Origin: Karalla daura | Taxonomy: Eukaryota > Chordata > Actinopteri > Chaetodontiformes > Leiognathidae | Assembly (NCBI GenBank): GCA_029224185.1 | Contig: CM055198.1 | Location: 24,205,116-24,269,115 of the forward strand | DNA: 64,000 nt | Reading direction: 5' to 3' | Position numbers and translations under genes: made by a program | The notes under the pieces: generated by a model | Told to the model about the DNA's origin: nothing | Databases searched by the model: none | The model's input: only the letters and a program-made list of their open reading frames with translations | Part shown: positions 1-11,161 of the stretch, in pieces | Layout of the letters: every line of letters begins with the position of its first letter | Position numbering within the stretch: position 1 is the first letter of the stretch

Positions 1-2640
1 AGATGCAGGTTCAGGCCTTTCTCATTTAGTTAATGTTATTAAATGCAAAAGTGCATCATCAGGAGCGACACCCGACTAAGTAGACGCTCAGCAGCAAACC
101 AGTCCAGGCACAAACCAGTGGCAGGAATGACATGAAAACCCTTCACAGATAATGAAATGAATGGGAATCAGGAAAGCATCACCAAGGCAAGGGCAGTGAA
201 TGCAATCAGTCTGTCATCTATTCATTCTATAGCTAAGAATAAGAAAATCCTCATACAAAATCAGCTGTCTATAGAATTCAACACAAAAGGTGAATTTGGG
301 GAAAAGAGAAATAAGGTAAATATTGTGCAAACCAGACTGAGCATGCATGCTGCCTGAGAGGACGACTCTGAAAAAACATGCTGGGTGTGAAGTTTGATAA
401 AGTATTTCTACAACACTGAACCACTAAACAGACTCCCTGGAGACATCATCAGTCTGCATTTTATATCAGTCTTCATTTCTACAGTTGGAGCCTCTTCACT
501 TGGAAATCTTCCCTTTCCCTTTTGGCTGACAAGCAGATAAGCAACAGAAAAATGGAAAGGGAAAGAAAAGTTGGAAAAACAGTAAAATTTCTGAAATGTC
601 TGATGTTTTTGCTCCAAAATAGAATGTAGTATACTGAACAAACAAACAAAAGTATAAGGGGGATGTCTTTATTGCAGTAATAATCCAGGCTACAATAATA
701 ATCAAGTAATATTTACTCTAAATGTATGTTACAAGACATATTTCTGAAGATAAACCAGGTGGGACTACTCAGTTATCTGCTGCTATTTCACAGAGGAAAT
801 AATCCTCCATTAGTTCTTCATCTGCTTTGTCCCATTTATTTGACTTTGGAGGGTCTATAGTGCCGAGGCAAGTTGCTGGCATCAAAATAAATTCTTTACA
901 TAACACAGCGTCCAAATCGTTCAAAGTGCTCGCTGCCAAAGTATCTCCTATTAGCTGATCAGAAGGTTTTAATCACAGCACCCCACATGAAAGACACCGA
1001 GCGGCAGAGCTGCAGCTTCACAGCTTTCCACAGAGGTGAGGAGGAGCCAACAGGGTCCAGGGTGAGCTGTGAGGGATAAGAGAATGGGCTAGACACGCCT
1101 GTTCTCTCTGATAACCATTTGAACTTCTGTTTCATTTAGTCTTTCTAAACCATGACACACAGATTCATTATGCTCCGTGTGTGTTTCTTGCTGGCTGGCT
1201 CTCCGTGTGTGTGTCCACCTCCAGATGTTGTATCTGCTCCAGCTGGAGCCAGGAAGGACTCGGCTCAGCAGAAGGTGGCGGTCTGTAGGACGTGGCGCCC
1301 AGGGACACTCCTGGTCAGGGGACACGTCACTCAGCTCTGATGGGGTGATTCACTGTGGACGACGGTCAGGAGGTGTGGGGAGAGAGCAGCGTGCAGCAAC
1401 ACTGCAGCTTACCACAGAACAACATGTGAAACTGTCACATGTGATCACAGGTCAGCTCTGCTCATGTGGGTGAGTGGAGCGGTGAAAGGAAGCTGAATGA
1501 AACAAATAGAGGCGGATATGTCTGTATTCATCCCACAGAGGCTGACAGGTTATTTTGTCCTATGAAACTACTTTAAAGCTCTAAACGATGAACAGCATCG
1601 ACCCACAAACACAGTCCAACATCGGACACTTAGTGCAGTCCTGACCACAGCACCAGCTCCACGCTGCCTGTCCTTCAGAGAGGATGGTTGAGAACCTTCT
1701 ACGGTTTAAAGTGTCTCCTCTGGGTCCTGCTGCCTCCTGGAGGCCTTCTCCTCGTGAAACTTACCACGGGAAGTTGCTCTCTGCTTGGGATGGTTCATGC
1801 AGGTTTCCAGTATTCCCACTCCGTTCCAGGACACTTTGTTTAGTGTCCGACCAAGTCGGTCTCGCTCTTCCTGCACTCACACTGCCTGTTTTCAGATCTC
1901 CTCCCAGATGTTGGCCAGCAGCTGTCCATCTCAGTGACACGTTGCTTTCACAAAGGCTTTTGTCTGTCCTCCTTGTTCTCCTTGGACTGAAATACACAGG
2001 AAATGTTCACACAAAACCGCACAAAGCAGGAAAAGTACGCACAGATTGGACAAAGAGCATAAATGGGCCTGGACGGACGGATGGATAGCAGCTGGTGAAA
2101 AAACAAAGGGATGAAACTAAGCGTCATCTGCCACCTGGTGCAAACGTCTCCATCAGCTAATAGTTGTGCCACTGTAATGCAGAGAGCACATTTATGATTG
2201 GGTCGCTGAACAACTGCACTTTGTGCATGTGAGTGTGTTCCAAGACCAGAAAATGAATGCCTGAATGAATGTTCTGCACGCTGCTTGGCTGATAAAGTGA
2301 ATTAGCCCTGGTGGGCGTGCAGTCGTGTTAGCAGGGCCTGAACTACAGGGAGTCCAGGTGTGAAGCACAGAGCAGAAATATCACACACAAACAAATCCCA
2401 TTCCTCAGCCCCTGCAGCACCCTGCTGCCCTGCAGCCAGCATCTGCATTCCTGCTTTAATAGTAAAACTAAAAACACACTTACAGTCGCAGCTAATGAAT
2501 AACTAATGTCAGTAGAGTCAGAACTGATGCCCCAAAGCTGAAATGAGGATTAGGTCAATAAAATGCTGTGAAACTGCAAAGGTCAGAGACTGGAGAAGAT
2601 ACCTGCGGTGGACAGTGACACCTATTGTACAATGGGAGAT
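1..2640. other. Non-coding stretch, no gene recognised
   Basis: Ordinary mixed-composition sequence. Reading frames are short (up to 134 codons) and overlap on both strands without splice-bounded structure or recognisable protein motifs. The first 1 kb is AT-richer; 1.0-2.1 kb is more GC-balanced. I see no tandem array, RNA gene or mobile element here. Confidence 0.6.
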
Positions 2641-2645
2641 TCATT

Positions 2646-2663
2646 CACACACACACACACACA
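2646..2663. repeat. (CA)n microsatellite, short
   Basis: About nine uninterrupted CA dinucleotides on the + strand. Confidence 0.9.
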
Positions 2664-2978
2664 TGCAAACATATAGTAATGTACAGTGCACACTGTGTGA
2701 AACCCACACATTTAGAATGTTTAATGGCTGCGACAACTTTCTAAACTTTCTTTTTATTCATAAATGGAATTCCAAATCACTGTCCTAATTTCTCCTCCCT
2801 CCTCTCCCCTTCTCTGGCTCACTCGCCCTCACACTCGCAGTTGAAATGGAGATTGTGTTTTCACAGCCATGCAGAGCAGACCTCCTTAAAATTGGCTCCC
2901 TTAATAATTCAGCATTTGAATAAAGCTGGAAATCTGAATGTCACTGCATGCGATTGTGTGTATAAGTGAGGGTGAAAG

Positions 2979-2980
<2 letters not shown>

Positions 2981-3041
<61 letters not shown>
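2981..3041. repeat. (TG)n microsatellite followed by G-rich tract
   Basis: About thirty uninterrupted TG units, then a G-rich block (3043-3066) with runs of seven, five and five G. The array plus G-runs could adopt Z-DNA or G-quadruplex structure. The His-Thr and Val-Cys reading frames crossing it are artefacts of the dinucleotide. Confidence 0.97.
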
Positions 3042-3042
<1 letters not shown>

Positions 3043-3692
3043 GGGGGGGTTGGGGGCTGGAGGGGGCGAGCTGGCAGCAGGTCTGGACGAGGGAACGGAA
3101 CATGAGGAGCAAGGTTTGGAAATAAAAGCGTAGCAGGAGACGAAGATAAAGAGTATTTAGAGAGGGGTGTAAAAAGGTTTGAAAAGCCTTTTAACACTGG
3201 CACTTACGAGCTGCGAAGACCGTATGCAAGTGTGTAGACAGTAAACACAGCTTGTGTGAATGTGTGTGCGCATGCCTGAAAGAGATTCAGTTTTCCTCTC
3301 ATTCGTACAAGTGTGCAAACGTGCAGGAGCAGCTGTTCTTTCAGGTGCAGCTCTCCAAGGAAGAGGAGGGAGCCCAGGGAGGAAGATGTGCCTGCCTCAT
3401 AAATGAAGAGCCGAGCCGTGCCAAGCTTCTCCAGCCTTTTTCTCTCTGCAAGCTCAACACGCTGAAGTCTTCAAGGATCGGAGAGCAGCGTTTCAGAGCT
3501 GGATAACGACTTCAAGGATTTGTGCAGAGGAAGTCCCAGTTGTCCCATGATTGGATTTAAACTCGTGTACACATATAGTATAGTGGAGTATATTTACTCA
3601 TAGAATAAGACTGGCTGACTCTGAGATTAAGATTAGCTGCTATGTCACACTCAGACTTGAACCATGTTAGCTGGGCTGAGCAGGTGAAAACA

Positions 3693-3808
3693 GTGGGCAG
3701 GTCTAGCATCCATCACAGGACACTCACCAGCCACTCTCACACTCATGGGCAGTTTAGAGCTTATCAGCCTTGTGTATGTCACTGGATCATGCAGACATGT
3801 GGAGAATA
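3693..3808 (+). repeat. Decayed copy of a teleost dispersed repeat
   Basis: The stretch reads 'catcacaggacactcacc', then 'ctctcacactcatgggcag' and 'tttagag', then '...catgcagacatgtggagaa'. This order matches a dispersed element very common in bony-fish genomes (phrases of the type 'tctatcacagggccac ... cactcacacctacgggcaatttagag ... gaggaaacc'). It has no coding capacity. The family assignment rests on recalled phrase order, not on alignment. Confidence 0.55.
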
Positions 3809-4599
3809 TTTAGTGATAAAGCAATCTGTGAGACAGTTGTGCAGATTTGGGTTGTCTGACAACACATTTCATTAAACAGAAGAGTACTTTGTAAGTTCAG
3901 CCTGCTCGTTGTGTGCCCACTTTGCCTGTGCATTCAGAGGAGAGGCAGGTGAAACAGTGAGACACAGGGCGTGTAGAGGTGGGCTGCAGCTGGGCTCAGC
4001 TGTCAACGCAGCTCCAGAACGAAGTCGACGCACGCGTCCTCCGCTCCTGCAGAGCTCACAGCTCAGAGGCGGGCGGCGGGCCGTGGGTGGGCTGGCTTCT
4101 CCTGGATTTCAGATGCATTCTGCAAACAACAATGGAGTTGATGTGGCATTTTCAGATGTAGGCCAGCCGTCTCTGCACACACAGAAACACAGGAGGCAGC
4201 AACATGACTGTGTGCGGGAGTACAATGAGACGGCGTGTTCGGAGCTGCGGTGGTTTCTGTGTACAGACAGCTGGAAGGAGAAAAGCTGTGGAAACTGTGA
4301 TTCCAAGTGTCAGCAATGCTGAACACATTCATTATGCAACAGTGTTGTGGCACATTTTCTCCCACTTCTAACTCAACAACAATATGTGAAGTTCACCAAG
4401 ACAACGGTTCAGATCTAATGTTAAACAAGTACTGAATGAGGCATGAGTCGTTGAAGTCTAATCATTTGATCGTTAACATCCCTTCAATTAGATGTGGTTT
4501 GACAATGAACATACTGTGTTTTTACACAGATCAACAGTGAAATCCACTGATTATTTTGGAAAGTTCAAAAACACAAAAACAAGTTGTGTTGCACAGCTT

Positions 4600-4900
4600 G
4601 TGTGCCAGGCCTGAACCTGGCTCTTTGCCGAGACTCCAAACAGCCTCTCTGTCAATCAAGACTCCTCCGAGTCTGAGCACAAATTATACACCTGCAAGCA
4701 ATAAATCATGAAATAACAGATACAAAGCTAGAATTGAGTTATTGCCTATAGTTGCTTTCCCACCTCCACTTTGCTTCCCGTGTAATTTCTGAATCGAGTG
4801 AGAACACATTTAATTTAAAAAAACAAGTCTGAGGCGTAACCTGGCAATTATAAGTTTAAGAGCTTGTAGAAAACGATCCACAGAATTTCAATGTAAGTGG
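4600..4900. other. Candidate conserved non-coding element
   Basis: AT-rich, low in simple repeats and dense in homeodomain/PBX-like words (TCAATCAA, AATTATA, AATAAATCATGA, TTTAATTT, CAATTATAAG). No frame stays open in a gene-like way. It resembles deeply conserved vertebrate enhancers only in texture; conservation itself cannot be judged from one sequence. Confidence 0.25.
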
Positions 4901-5785
4901 AGTAAATCAGCTAATTAGTGAAGTCTGATGAGCCTGTGTGCTGTAGTGTGACGCTCCACAGCTGGACTCTGACATGTGAGGCTGCACAGCTGGACATGCA
5001 CATCTGTCTGTGAGTGTCGCTGGACTCTGACTCCTGAAGGTGTGAGGTGAATCAGCCGTGAGAGAATATTATAACCACACTTAACCCCACGACCTCTGAA
5101 CTGTCTGACCTCCTCCTGATGGTTTATTCATTCAGATTGGCAGCTGTCAGTCAGACAGATGGATGAGACTGGGACAGATGTCTTCCAGAGGGAAGGGGAC
5201 AGCAAACAAGTGAGAAGCAGGACTGCACAATGACTCTCTGAGGAGAGGCTGTCCTGGCAGAGAGATGGACCCTCTTCAGTCCAGCTCACAAATACAGCTG
5301 CACGTGTGAAAAAACAAAAAACACCAGGCTGAAATAAATTGCTTGAACTTTACTGAACATGATTGGCTACATAATAAGGTTCCCGTCCTAAATGCCACTG
5401 CAATTACACGAGATATCCTTGTGCTGTTCATACTGACAAATTACACAACCTGGAGCTTGTTTGAGCTGCTGGGAAAACAAAATTCATTTTTAACCCTAAA
5501 GCTCAGAGGGAATTCAGTATCATTACAAAACTGTCATACAGGAAGAAGCAGTTAAAACCTGGTGTAACTATGGTTGGAGACATCTCAGCTCCAGGACAAT
5601 AACAGAGAGGAGGCCCAGGGCCCCCTGGGGGGTCCCAGGCACAGACGGGCCCTCACAGTGTGTGGTGGATGGGTCCTGCTTCGACCCTGCTGATTCAGGG
5701 GCAGTTACCTGGAGCCTGGACCTGATCATGGGCCCTGAGGGGCTGGGGGGTCACCCCCCCACACACCCCTGGTGTCTCTGTGCAG

Positions 5786-5895
5786 ACATGGAGCTTTGTT
5801 CTGAGCCAATTACGCTGACCTGGAGCAGGAGCAGCAGCTGGCCCAGCAGGGAGGCTGCGCTCGGCTGGCCAGGACACAGCAGAGCTCTAATAAAG
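5786..5895 (+). other. Candidate internal or first coding exon, unrecognised
   Basis: A pyrimidine-rich acceptor ending CTCTGTGCAG precedes 110 bases open in only one frame, followed by a donor AAAG|GTATGC. The open frame begins with ATG two bases into the segment and runs exactly 36 codons to the donor; the other two frames stop early. The peptide is Ser/Trp/Arg-rich and matches no family I know. Such pseudo-exons occur by chance in vertebrate introns and intergenic DNA, so this is a prompt for transcript evidence rather than a gene call. Confidence 0.15.
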
Positions 5896-6352
5896 GTATG
5901 CATATGTTGTTAGTGTCACCCACACCAGCCAGCTCACATCAGGCAGCATCTGTCCGCCAGCCTGGGCTCCTACAGCCCACAGAGAAGCTGCTCTCTTCAT
6001 TCATTTGTAATGAGGGTCAAAATCCAGCCATGAGATGAAGACTCTGTCGCTACCACATTCTCGTGGTTTGTTTCAGGTCCACAGTGGTGCTGCCAGGCTA
6101 ACAATCCACTCTATTCGTCTTTGTATTTACAGTTAAAGACGTCAGACCATGACTAGCCATGACTAGTTGTCATGTCATGTGCACAATGTTTCTACCATAA
6201 ATAGAAGATTTTCAAAGATTATACTTAATTTACAAGGCAAACAAGCACCAGCCTTTGGTGGTTGTTTGTCAGTAGCTACTGTGACTACTATGACTCGATC
6301 GTTATGTTGTCTAAAAAGTCCAGGTCCACGGACCGTAGAGCCGAGGCAGCAT

Positions 6353-6355
<3 letters not shown>

Positions 6356-6440
<85 letters not shown>
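6356..6440. repeat. (GT)n microsatellite, long
   Basis: About 42 uninterrupted GT units on the + strand, one of the longest pure arrays in the window. Likely highly length-polymorphic. Confidence 0.98.
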
Positions 6441-6444
<4 letters not shown>

Positions 6445-6754
6445 TCAATTTCACTGTTTTTATTTTGTTTCTGGGTTTTCATCACCAATTTTCTCTTGTT
6501 GTGCTGCTGACCCCAGACCAGCACGTACTCGTTTTTTTTTTTCCCTGAGACCAACTCGAGTAACTCCAACTCTGTGGAATCCATCAAAGTGTCATTGCAG
6601 GAGCTAAGTTTTTGTATCTGGACAGACTTCTAATCTCCGCTTGCTCATGGTAGTCACACTCTCTCTAGTGGCACTGTAGATGCTGCACAGCTGCAGCCAC
6701 ACAGCCGCAGAAACTGCTGCTAAACAGTGTTTATGCCTCCAGGTCAGGTGTATG

Positions 6755-6803
6755 CAACCCCCCCCACAAGCCCCGCCCCCCCACCTCCCCCGCCCCACCT
6801 GTT
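6755..6803. repeat. C-rich tract
   Basis: Successive C runs (CCCCCCC, CCCCGCCCCCCC, CTCCCCCGCCCC) separated by single other bases. It could form an i-motif or, on the minus strand, a G-quadruplex. It also serves as the polypyrimidine tract of the candidate acceptor at 6807-6808. Confidence 0.8.
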
Positions 6804-6808
6804 TGCAG

Positions 6809-6857
6809 CAGGTAGAGGGGGGTGTTTGCGGCATCCCCTCTTTCCTTTTTGAGGCAG
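6809..6857 (+). other. Candidate short exon with tandem acceptor, unrecognised
   Basis: A long C-rich polypyrimidine tract ends in TTTGCAGCAG, a NAGNAG-type tandem acceptor. The next 49 bases stay open for 16 codons and end in a near-consensus donor GGCAG|GTAAGA. The predicted peptide (QVEGGVCGIPSFLFEA) is not recognised. Good splice signals on both sides are suggestive, but the segment is short and the pyrimidine tract is low-complexity. Confidence 0.15.
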
Positions 6858-6961
6858 GTAAGAAGAGTCACTGACCACGTTAAGACCAGTGACTCTGTTG
6901 AACTGGATTTTTTTTTTTCTGTAATGCAGATGTACAGTGCAGCATGTGCTGAGGAGGCATG

Positions 6962-6963
<2 letters not shown>

Positions 6964-7017
<54 letters not shown>
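6964..7017. repeat. Compound (TG)n-(GA)n microsatellite
   Basis: About 19 TG units run directly into about nine GA units, giving an alternating purine-pyrimidine block joined to a purine-only block. Confidence 0.96.
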
Positions 7018-7018
<1 letters not shown>

Positions 7019-7130
7019 CACAGAAACACAGAGGCTGTGAGTCTCTCTGGTCCTACCGCTGGCTGTTCTTGCTCTCCAGGCTGTGGTGCAGTGTGGTTGC
7101 TTCACTTCACTCATCACAGCAAATGAGCGA

Positions 7131-7150
7131 GTGTGTGTGTGTGTGTGTGT
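7131..7150. repeat. (GT)n microsatellite, short
   Basis: Ten GT units. Confidence 0.9.
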
Positions 7151-8095
7151 CTGTCAACCTGACTCGTTAGCCTGGCTCGATTGCACTCGTACCATGATAC
7201 AGCGCTGTAAATAAAACCAGCAAATCTGCTAGTGAAGTGCATACGGGGCGATCGATACGGCGCTCTCCAAAGCGATGCTGATGAATGAGCTGATTACGGA
7301 GGGCTCTGGTCACTTTCATAGGTTCTTGCAAAAAACTGAAAGACTGACAGTGAAAGATAAATCAGCTGCAGAACAAACGGTGGAACAGTGGCAGCACACC
7401 ACAGTCTGCTTAATTACAGTCACTGTTCAATAGTTCTGTGTCAATAACGACTGCTTCCATTCAGCGATGAGTTCATCATCATCATGTGAGAGTGACTGAA
7501 GCCAAAGCTGCTAACCAGCTGGAGAGGCATCAATGCAAGAATGTGATTACACTCTGTGCAACTCCTCACTAGTAGTAATTAACAAAAATTAATACATTAA
7601 TAAAAAACAAGTAATGACCTAAGGTCAAAAGTTGTTTGATGTCCATGCATAGAACATGACTGTGGTTGGTCTAATGTCACCAGGCTATTTGCTGGACGTC
7701 TCTGTCTCCGTCCACCATCATCTGGAGACACTGGAGCGTTATGTAACGATGACACACCGACAGGAGCCACTCGCTCGGTCTCCATCTGATCACATTTCTG
7801 CTGGAGCTCCTGGTGCTGCCATGCTGTGTTTGCTCCTGTTTATTGTGAGCTGTGCTTTTGTTCTGAAGCCCTCTGGGGTGGATTCAGGGTTTCACAAATG
7901 AGCTTCAATTGTCTCACAAATAGTTACATAAACATCAGGTAGAAGACATTTGTACATAAGACGCTAAACAGGGGAAGCTGATCCATAAGAATCACAGGAG
8001 GAAAAAGTGAAAAGGCGAGTCGAGGCGGCTCCAGACTCCAGGAGATAGCTAATCTGGACCACCAGAACTGGGAGGCTCCCAAAGCTCCCAGTAAT
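7151..8095. other. Non-coding stretch, no gene recognised
   Basis: Unique-looking sequence. About 7200-7400 is moderately motif-rich (GATAAATCAGCTG, GCTGATTACGGAG) but shows no clear structure. Short overlapping frames only. Confidence 0.5.
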
Positions 8096-8262
8096 GAGGA
8101 GACACACCAAGACGCAGGACACACCGAGACAGAGGACACACTGAGACAGAGGACACACTGAGACAGAGGACACACCGAGACAGAGGAGACACTGAGACAG
8201 AGGACACACTGAGACAGAGGAGACACTGAGACAGAGGACACACTGAGACAGAGGAGACAGAG
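8096..8262. repeat. 17-bp minisatellite, about nine to ten copies
   Basis: Tandem units GAGACAGAGGACACACT alternate partly with a variant GAGACAGAGGAGACACT. The left end is the most diverged (GAGACACACCAAGACGCAG). Overlapping Ser/Val/Cys reading frames on the minus strand are repeat artefacts. Confidence 0.93.
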
Positions 8263-8984
8263 ACACAGGAGGCAGGAAGCAGCAGCAGGAACGGAGGTGA
8301 GCCAGCGCTGACCTTATGCTAGGTCACATTTGAAGCAGTTTCAGAGTTTTACACTGAACATCTCGTTATGGGACGGTCGGAGCAGCCACCCGGATGCTCC
8401 TGTCAGGAAATGTATTTAGAGAAGCCTCAGTCAAAGTGTCACAACGTGTCAAAATAAAAGCAGGAGTCTAAAGATTAGCAGGTGATGCCCAGAGGCTGCA
8501 AGGAGTGTAGAAACAACCTACCCGGACCATCTCAGTAGCAGGAGGTCCTCCACCGGGCCTCCTCTGTTCAATGAATGTGATCTTGGTATGACCAGATCTG
8601 CCTGGAGATGTTCCAACCACAGTGCTTGAAGTTGGTTCATCCAGGCTCAGTTTAGAAGAATCATCACAGACAAGCGTGCGACAGTCTAAAACCAGCTTGT
8701 GAAACACAGAGAGGAAGACAGTGATGGGAGTTTCTGGAGCCTTTTAAGATCTAAGTGCTGCAGACTCAGTGATGTGGAGAGGAGGGGATGGCAGTGAGAA
8801 CCTCCACGCAGTCGCTTCTTATGTTTAATCTCTACTGAGACACGTACTCGACTCGTCCACTCTTTGTTCTGTACTTTTCACTTCACTTTCAGAAATCTTA
8901 TGCAGGAACATCAGTGGGAACTCAGCAGTGAAAAGAATCCATTATCCTATGAATCCTAGGACAAGACTGGCCAATTACAACAGG

Positions 8985-9180
8985 AATCATTACAACTACA
9001 TTATTACAATTACAACAGTAACTGTTGGCCTGACCCCAATTAGCTGCATTAAGGGAAGCTCCTCCCCACTGGGGCTCATCAATACCTGTCTCCTCTTTAT
9101 GGAGATGCAAATGTGAATGATTGCAGATAATTTGAAGGATATAATTTGACAATTATTTAGTCTTAGACTACAGGACACAT
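8985..9180. other. Candidate enhancer-like block with octamer
   Basis: AT-rich unique DNA containing CCAATTAGCTGCATTAAG, a perfect POU octamer ATGCAAAT at 9106-9113, and downstream GATAATTTG and CAATTATTTAG words. The clustering of homeodomain- and POU-type words resembles developmental enhancers. Function and conservation are inferred only. Confidence 0.28.
9106..9113 (+). promoter_or_regulatory. POU octamer motif
   Basis: Exact ATGCAAAT, the binding site of POU-domain (Oct) factors. Other exact copies lie at 17557, 34757, 44250, 44881 and, in reverse orientation, 25916. Roughly two are expected by chance in 64 kb on both strands, so the excess is slight. Confidence 0.3.
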
Positions 9181-11110
9181 TTGACATTCTTGACAGCAAA
9201 AGTAGAGAAATGTATGATTAAAAATGAAATAATATCATCTGAAATCATTTTCTGTGAGCTCCTATTGACCTCCTAGTTCTTCGTATTTCTCCTGATTGAG
9301 CCGATGAATATAACTGGTTATTGTTACTGGGAGGAGACACCCAGTTACTGACTGTGATCATCTAATCCCAGCCCAGTGCAGCACACATGTCCATGTGTCC
9401 TCGGTCAGACACTGACTGGACCCCCCCCAGTGGTCGTCCCTGCCCCCAGTGTGTGACTGGGTGAAAGTGACATGTCACACAGTCTGTGAAGAGCTCAAAG
9501 ACCAGCAACACACCAATCAGAACCAGTCCATTCACCGCTGAGCTACATAATGCTTTGCAGCAGTCCACAGCGAGTGCAAACTTTATGAAGCCTTTTTCTT
9601 TTCCCTGAATATTACACTTTCACCAGGATTAGCCAATAATCCACTCAGCATGCAGTTCTATAGCTGTCCTGCATGATAAGAAACAGGGAGCTCAGCTCAG
9701 TTAGCGGGGAAATTACAGGCCAGAGTCATCCTGACCTGGCATTTAGATCCGTGTGTGTCAGAGCTGACAAGCAGCGATTGTATCGGGCTCCGACGTGTCC
9801 ACGGGCTCTGGGAGGCAGCTGGATGAGATGCGAGGCCTTTTGTTTCGAGCCTGTGCTCTCGTTTTTGATGTTTTCCTCACAACCATCTGACACAGTTTTC
9901 AGACTTTTAAGACACATTATGCAATGTGTTGCAGGGGATCTGGCCATGGCTGTGCTATCATGTGGCCACAGCTCTGTTGTGCTCTGGAATAAAAGGGATT
10001 TGGACTATCCTTCATGGTGAATTTCTAGTCCCAGCCATATTTGTTTATTACTGAGCAGGACCGGATCTACAAGTGTAGGGCTGCGGGCCAGGAAGGAAGG
10101 GATTCTCAGTCAAGTTGTTCCTTTCTCCTCTGATGCCTCCAGCATATCAACTCAGAGAATCTGTTCATAATCTCCTCCGTGTCACAGTTTCTGTCAGACA
10201 CCTTGTTCTCTCCTCCCTCCCTCTTCTTATCTCACCCAATCTCTTTTGTATCCCCCACCTCTCCCTTTTATTTCACCATTACTCTCTTTCCACTATCTCT
10301 ATCCCAAATCCTCCACCCCCCCCCCACCCCAAACATCTTATTCTATTATGTCCTGACGTGCGATGTGACCTTTAAGAGCGCAGGGCTGACAGAATCTGGG
10401 CTTTGATCTCTGCCAGAGACTTTATCTCACCATCCATTCGCTGCCACAGCGATGACACAGCGTTGTCTGGGTGCAGTCCAGATGTCAGAGGGCTCCCCTC
10501 CACCACGGCTGCACTGTCCAGCTAATGCGCCTCTTTACATGACTTGCCTCCTGTTTGGCCCTGGTTTTCCTCGGCTTTTACTGCAGCGCTTTTCACAAGT
10601 TCAAAGAGTCGAATGCAGGCTGGAAAAAAAATACTCATGGCTCACTTACTTCCAGCCCAGGTCCAAGAGAAATGTCAGCTGAAAAACATGGTGAGAGCAG
10701 TATTTCAAAGCCAAAGATCTGCTGTAAGCAGAAGTGTTTTTATCACCCAGGGGTGAAAAATATTTTGGACTGTGCCGCTCAGCATCGACCGGCTCGATCA
10801 CTTTCTGTTCCAATAAAACAAGTGTTAGATATCTGCAGATCCCAGTGCGAGGCGAAACAGTCGTAGATGTTTTACAGTGTGCCTCGTAAACACCTCACCA
10901 CCAGACCTGGCAGAGGTCTCATTCCCTGGTGCAGCAGAGATGGAGACGGGGCAGATCTGTGAAGTAATGGAGCAGATTTAAAGACTGCTCCATCGCAGCA
11001 AATGCAAGATTAGGCAACTAGCAAGGCATCAGGAAGAGTCATTAATCAAGTTAACTATGACTTAAGAAGAAATAACAACGTCATGAGCAACAACCTGCAC
11101 AATACTGCAT

Positions 11111-11115
<5 letters not shown>

Positions 11116-11161
<46 letters not shown>
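11116..11161. repeat. (CA)n microsatellite
   Basis: About 22 CA units after a short CATA lead-in. Confidence 0.97.

Larger units (their letters stand above)
3067..6355. other. Mostly unique non-coding stretch
   Basis: No recognisable gene. It contains one dispersed-repeat relic (3693-3808), an AT-rich, enhancer-like block (about 4600-4900) and one splice-bounded open segment (5786-5895), each listed separately. Around 5600-5780 there are several GGGCCC/CCTGGG-type G+C-rich palindromic words. Confidence 0.5.
8263..11115. other. Mostly unique non-coding stretch
   Basis: No gene recognised. It includes an AT-rich block with a perfect octamer (about 8985-9180) and short C runs at 9421-9428 and 10316-10324. 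A pyrimidine-rich segment at 10110-10330 creates long but uninformative Ser/Leu/Pro frames. Confidence 0.5.

Noticed and set aside
2901..3203. His-Thr or Val-Cys repeat peptides at this and all other (CA)n/(GT)n arrays
   Set aside because: Direct translation of dinucleotide repeats; no evidence of expression.
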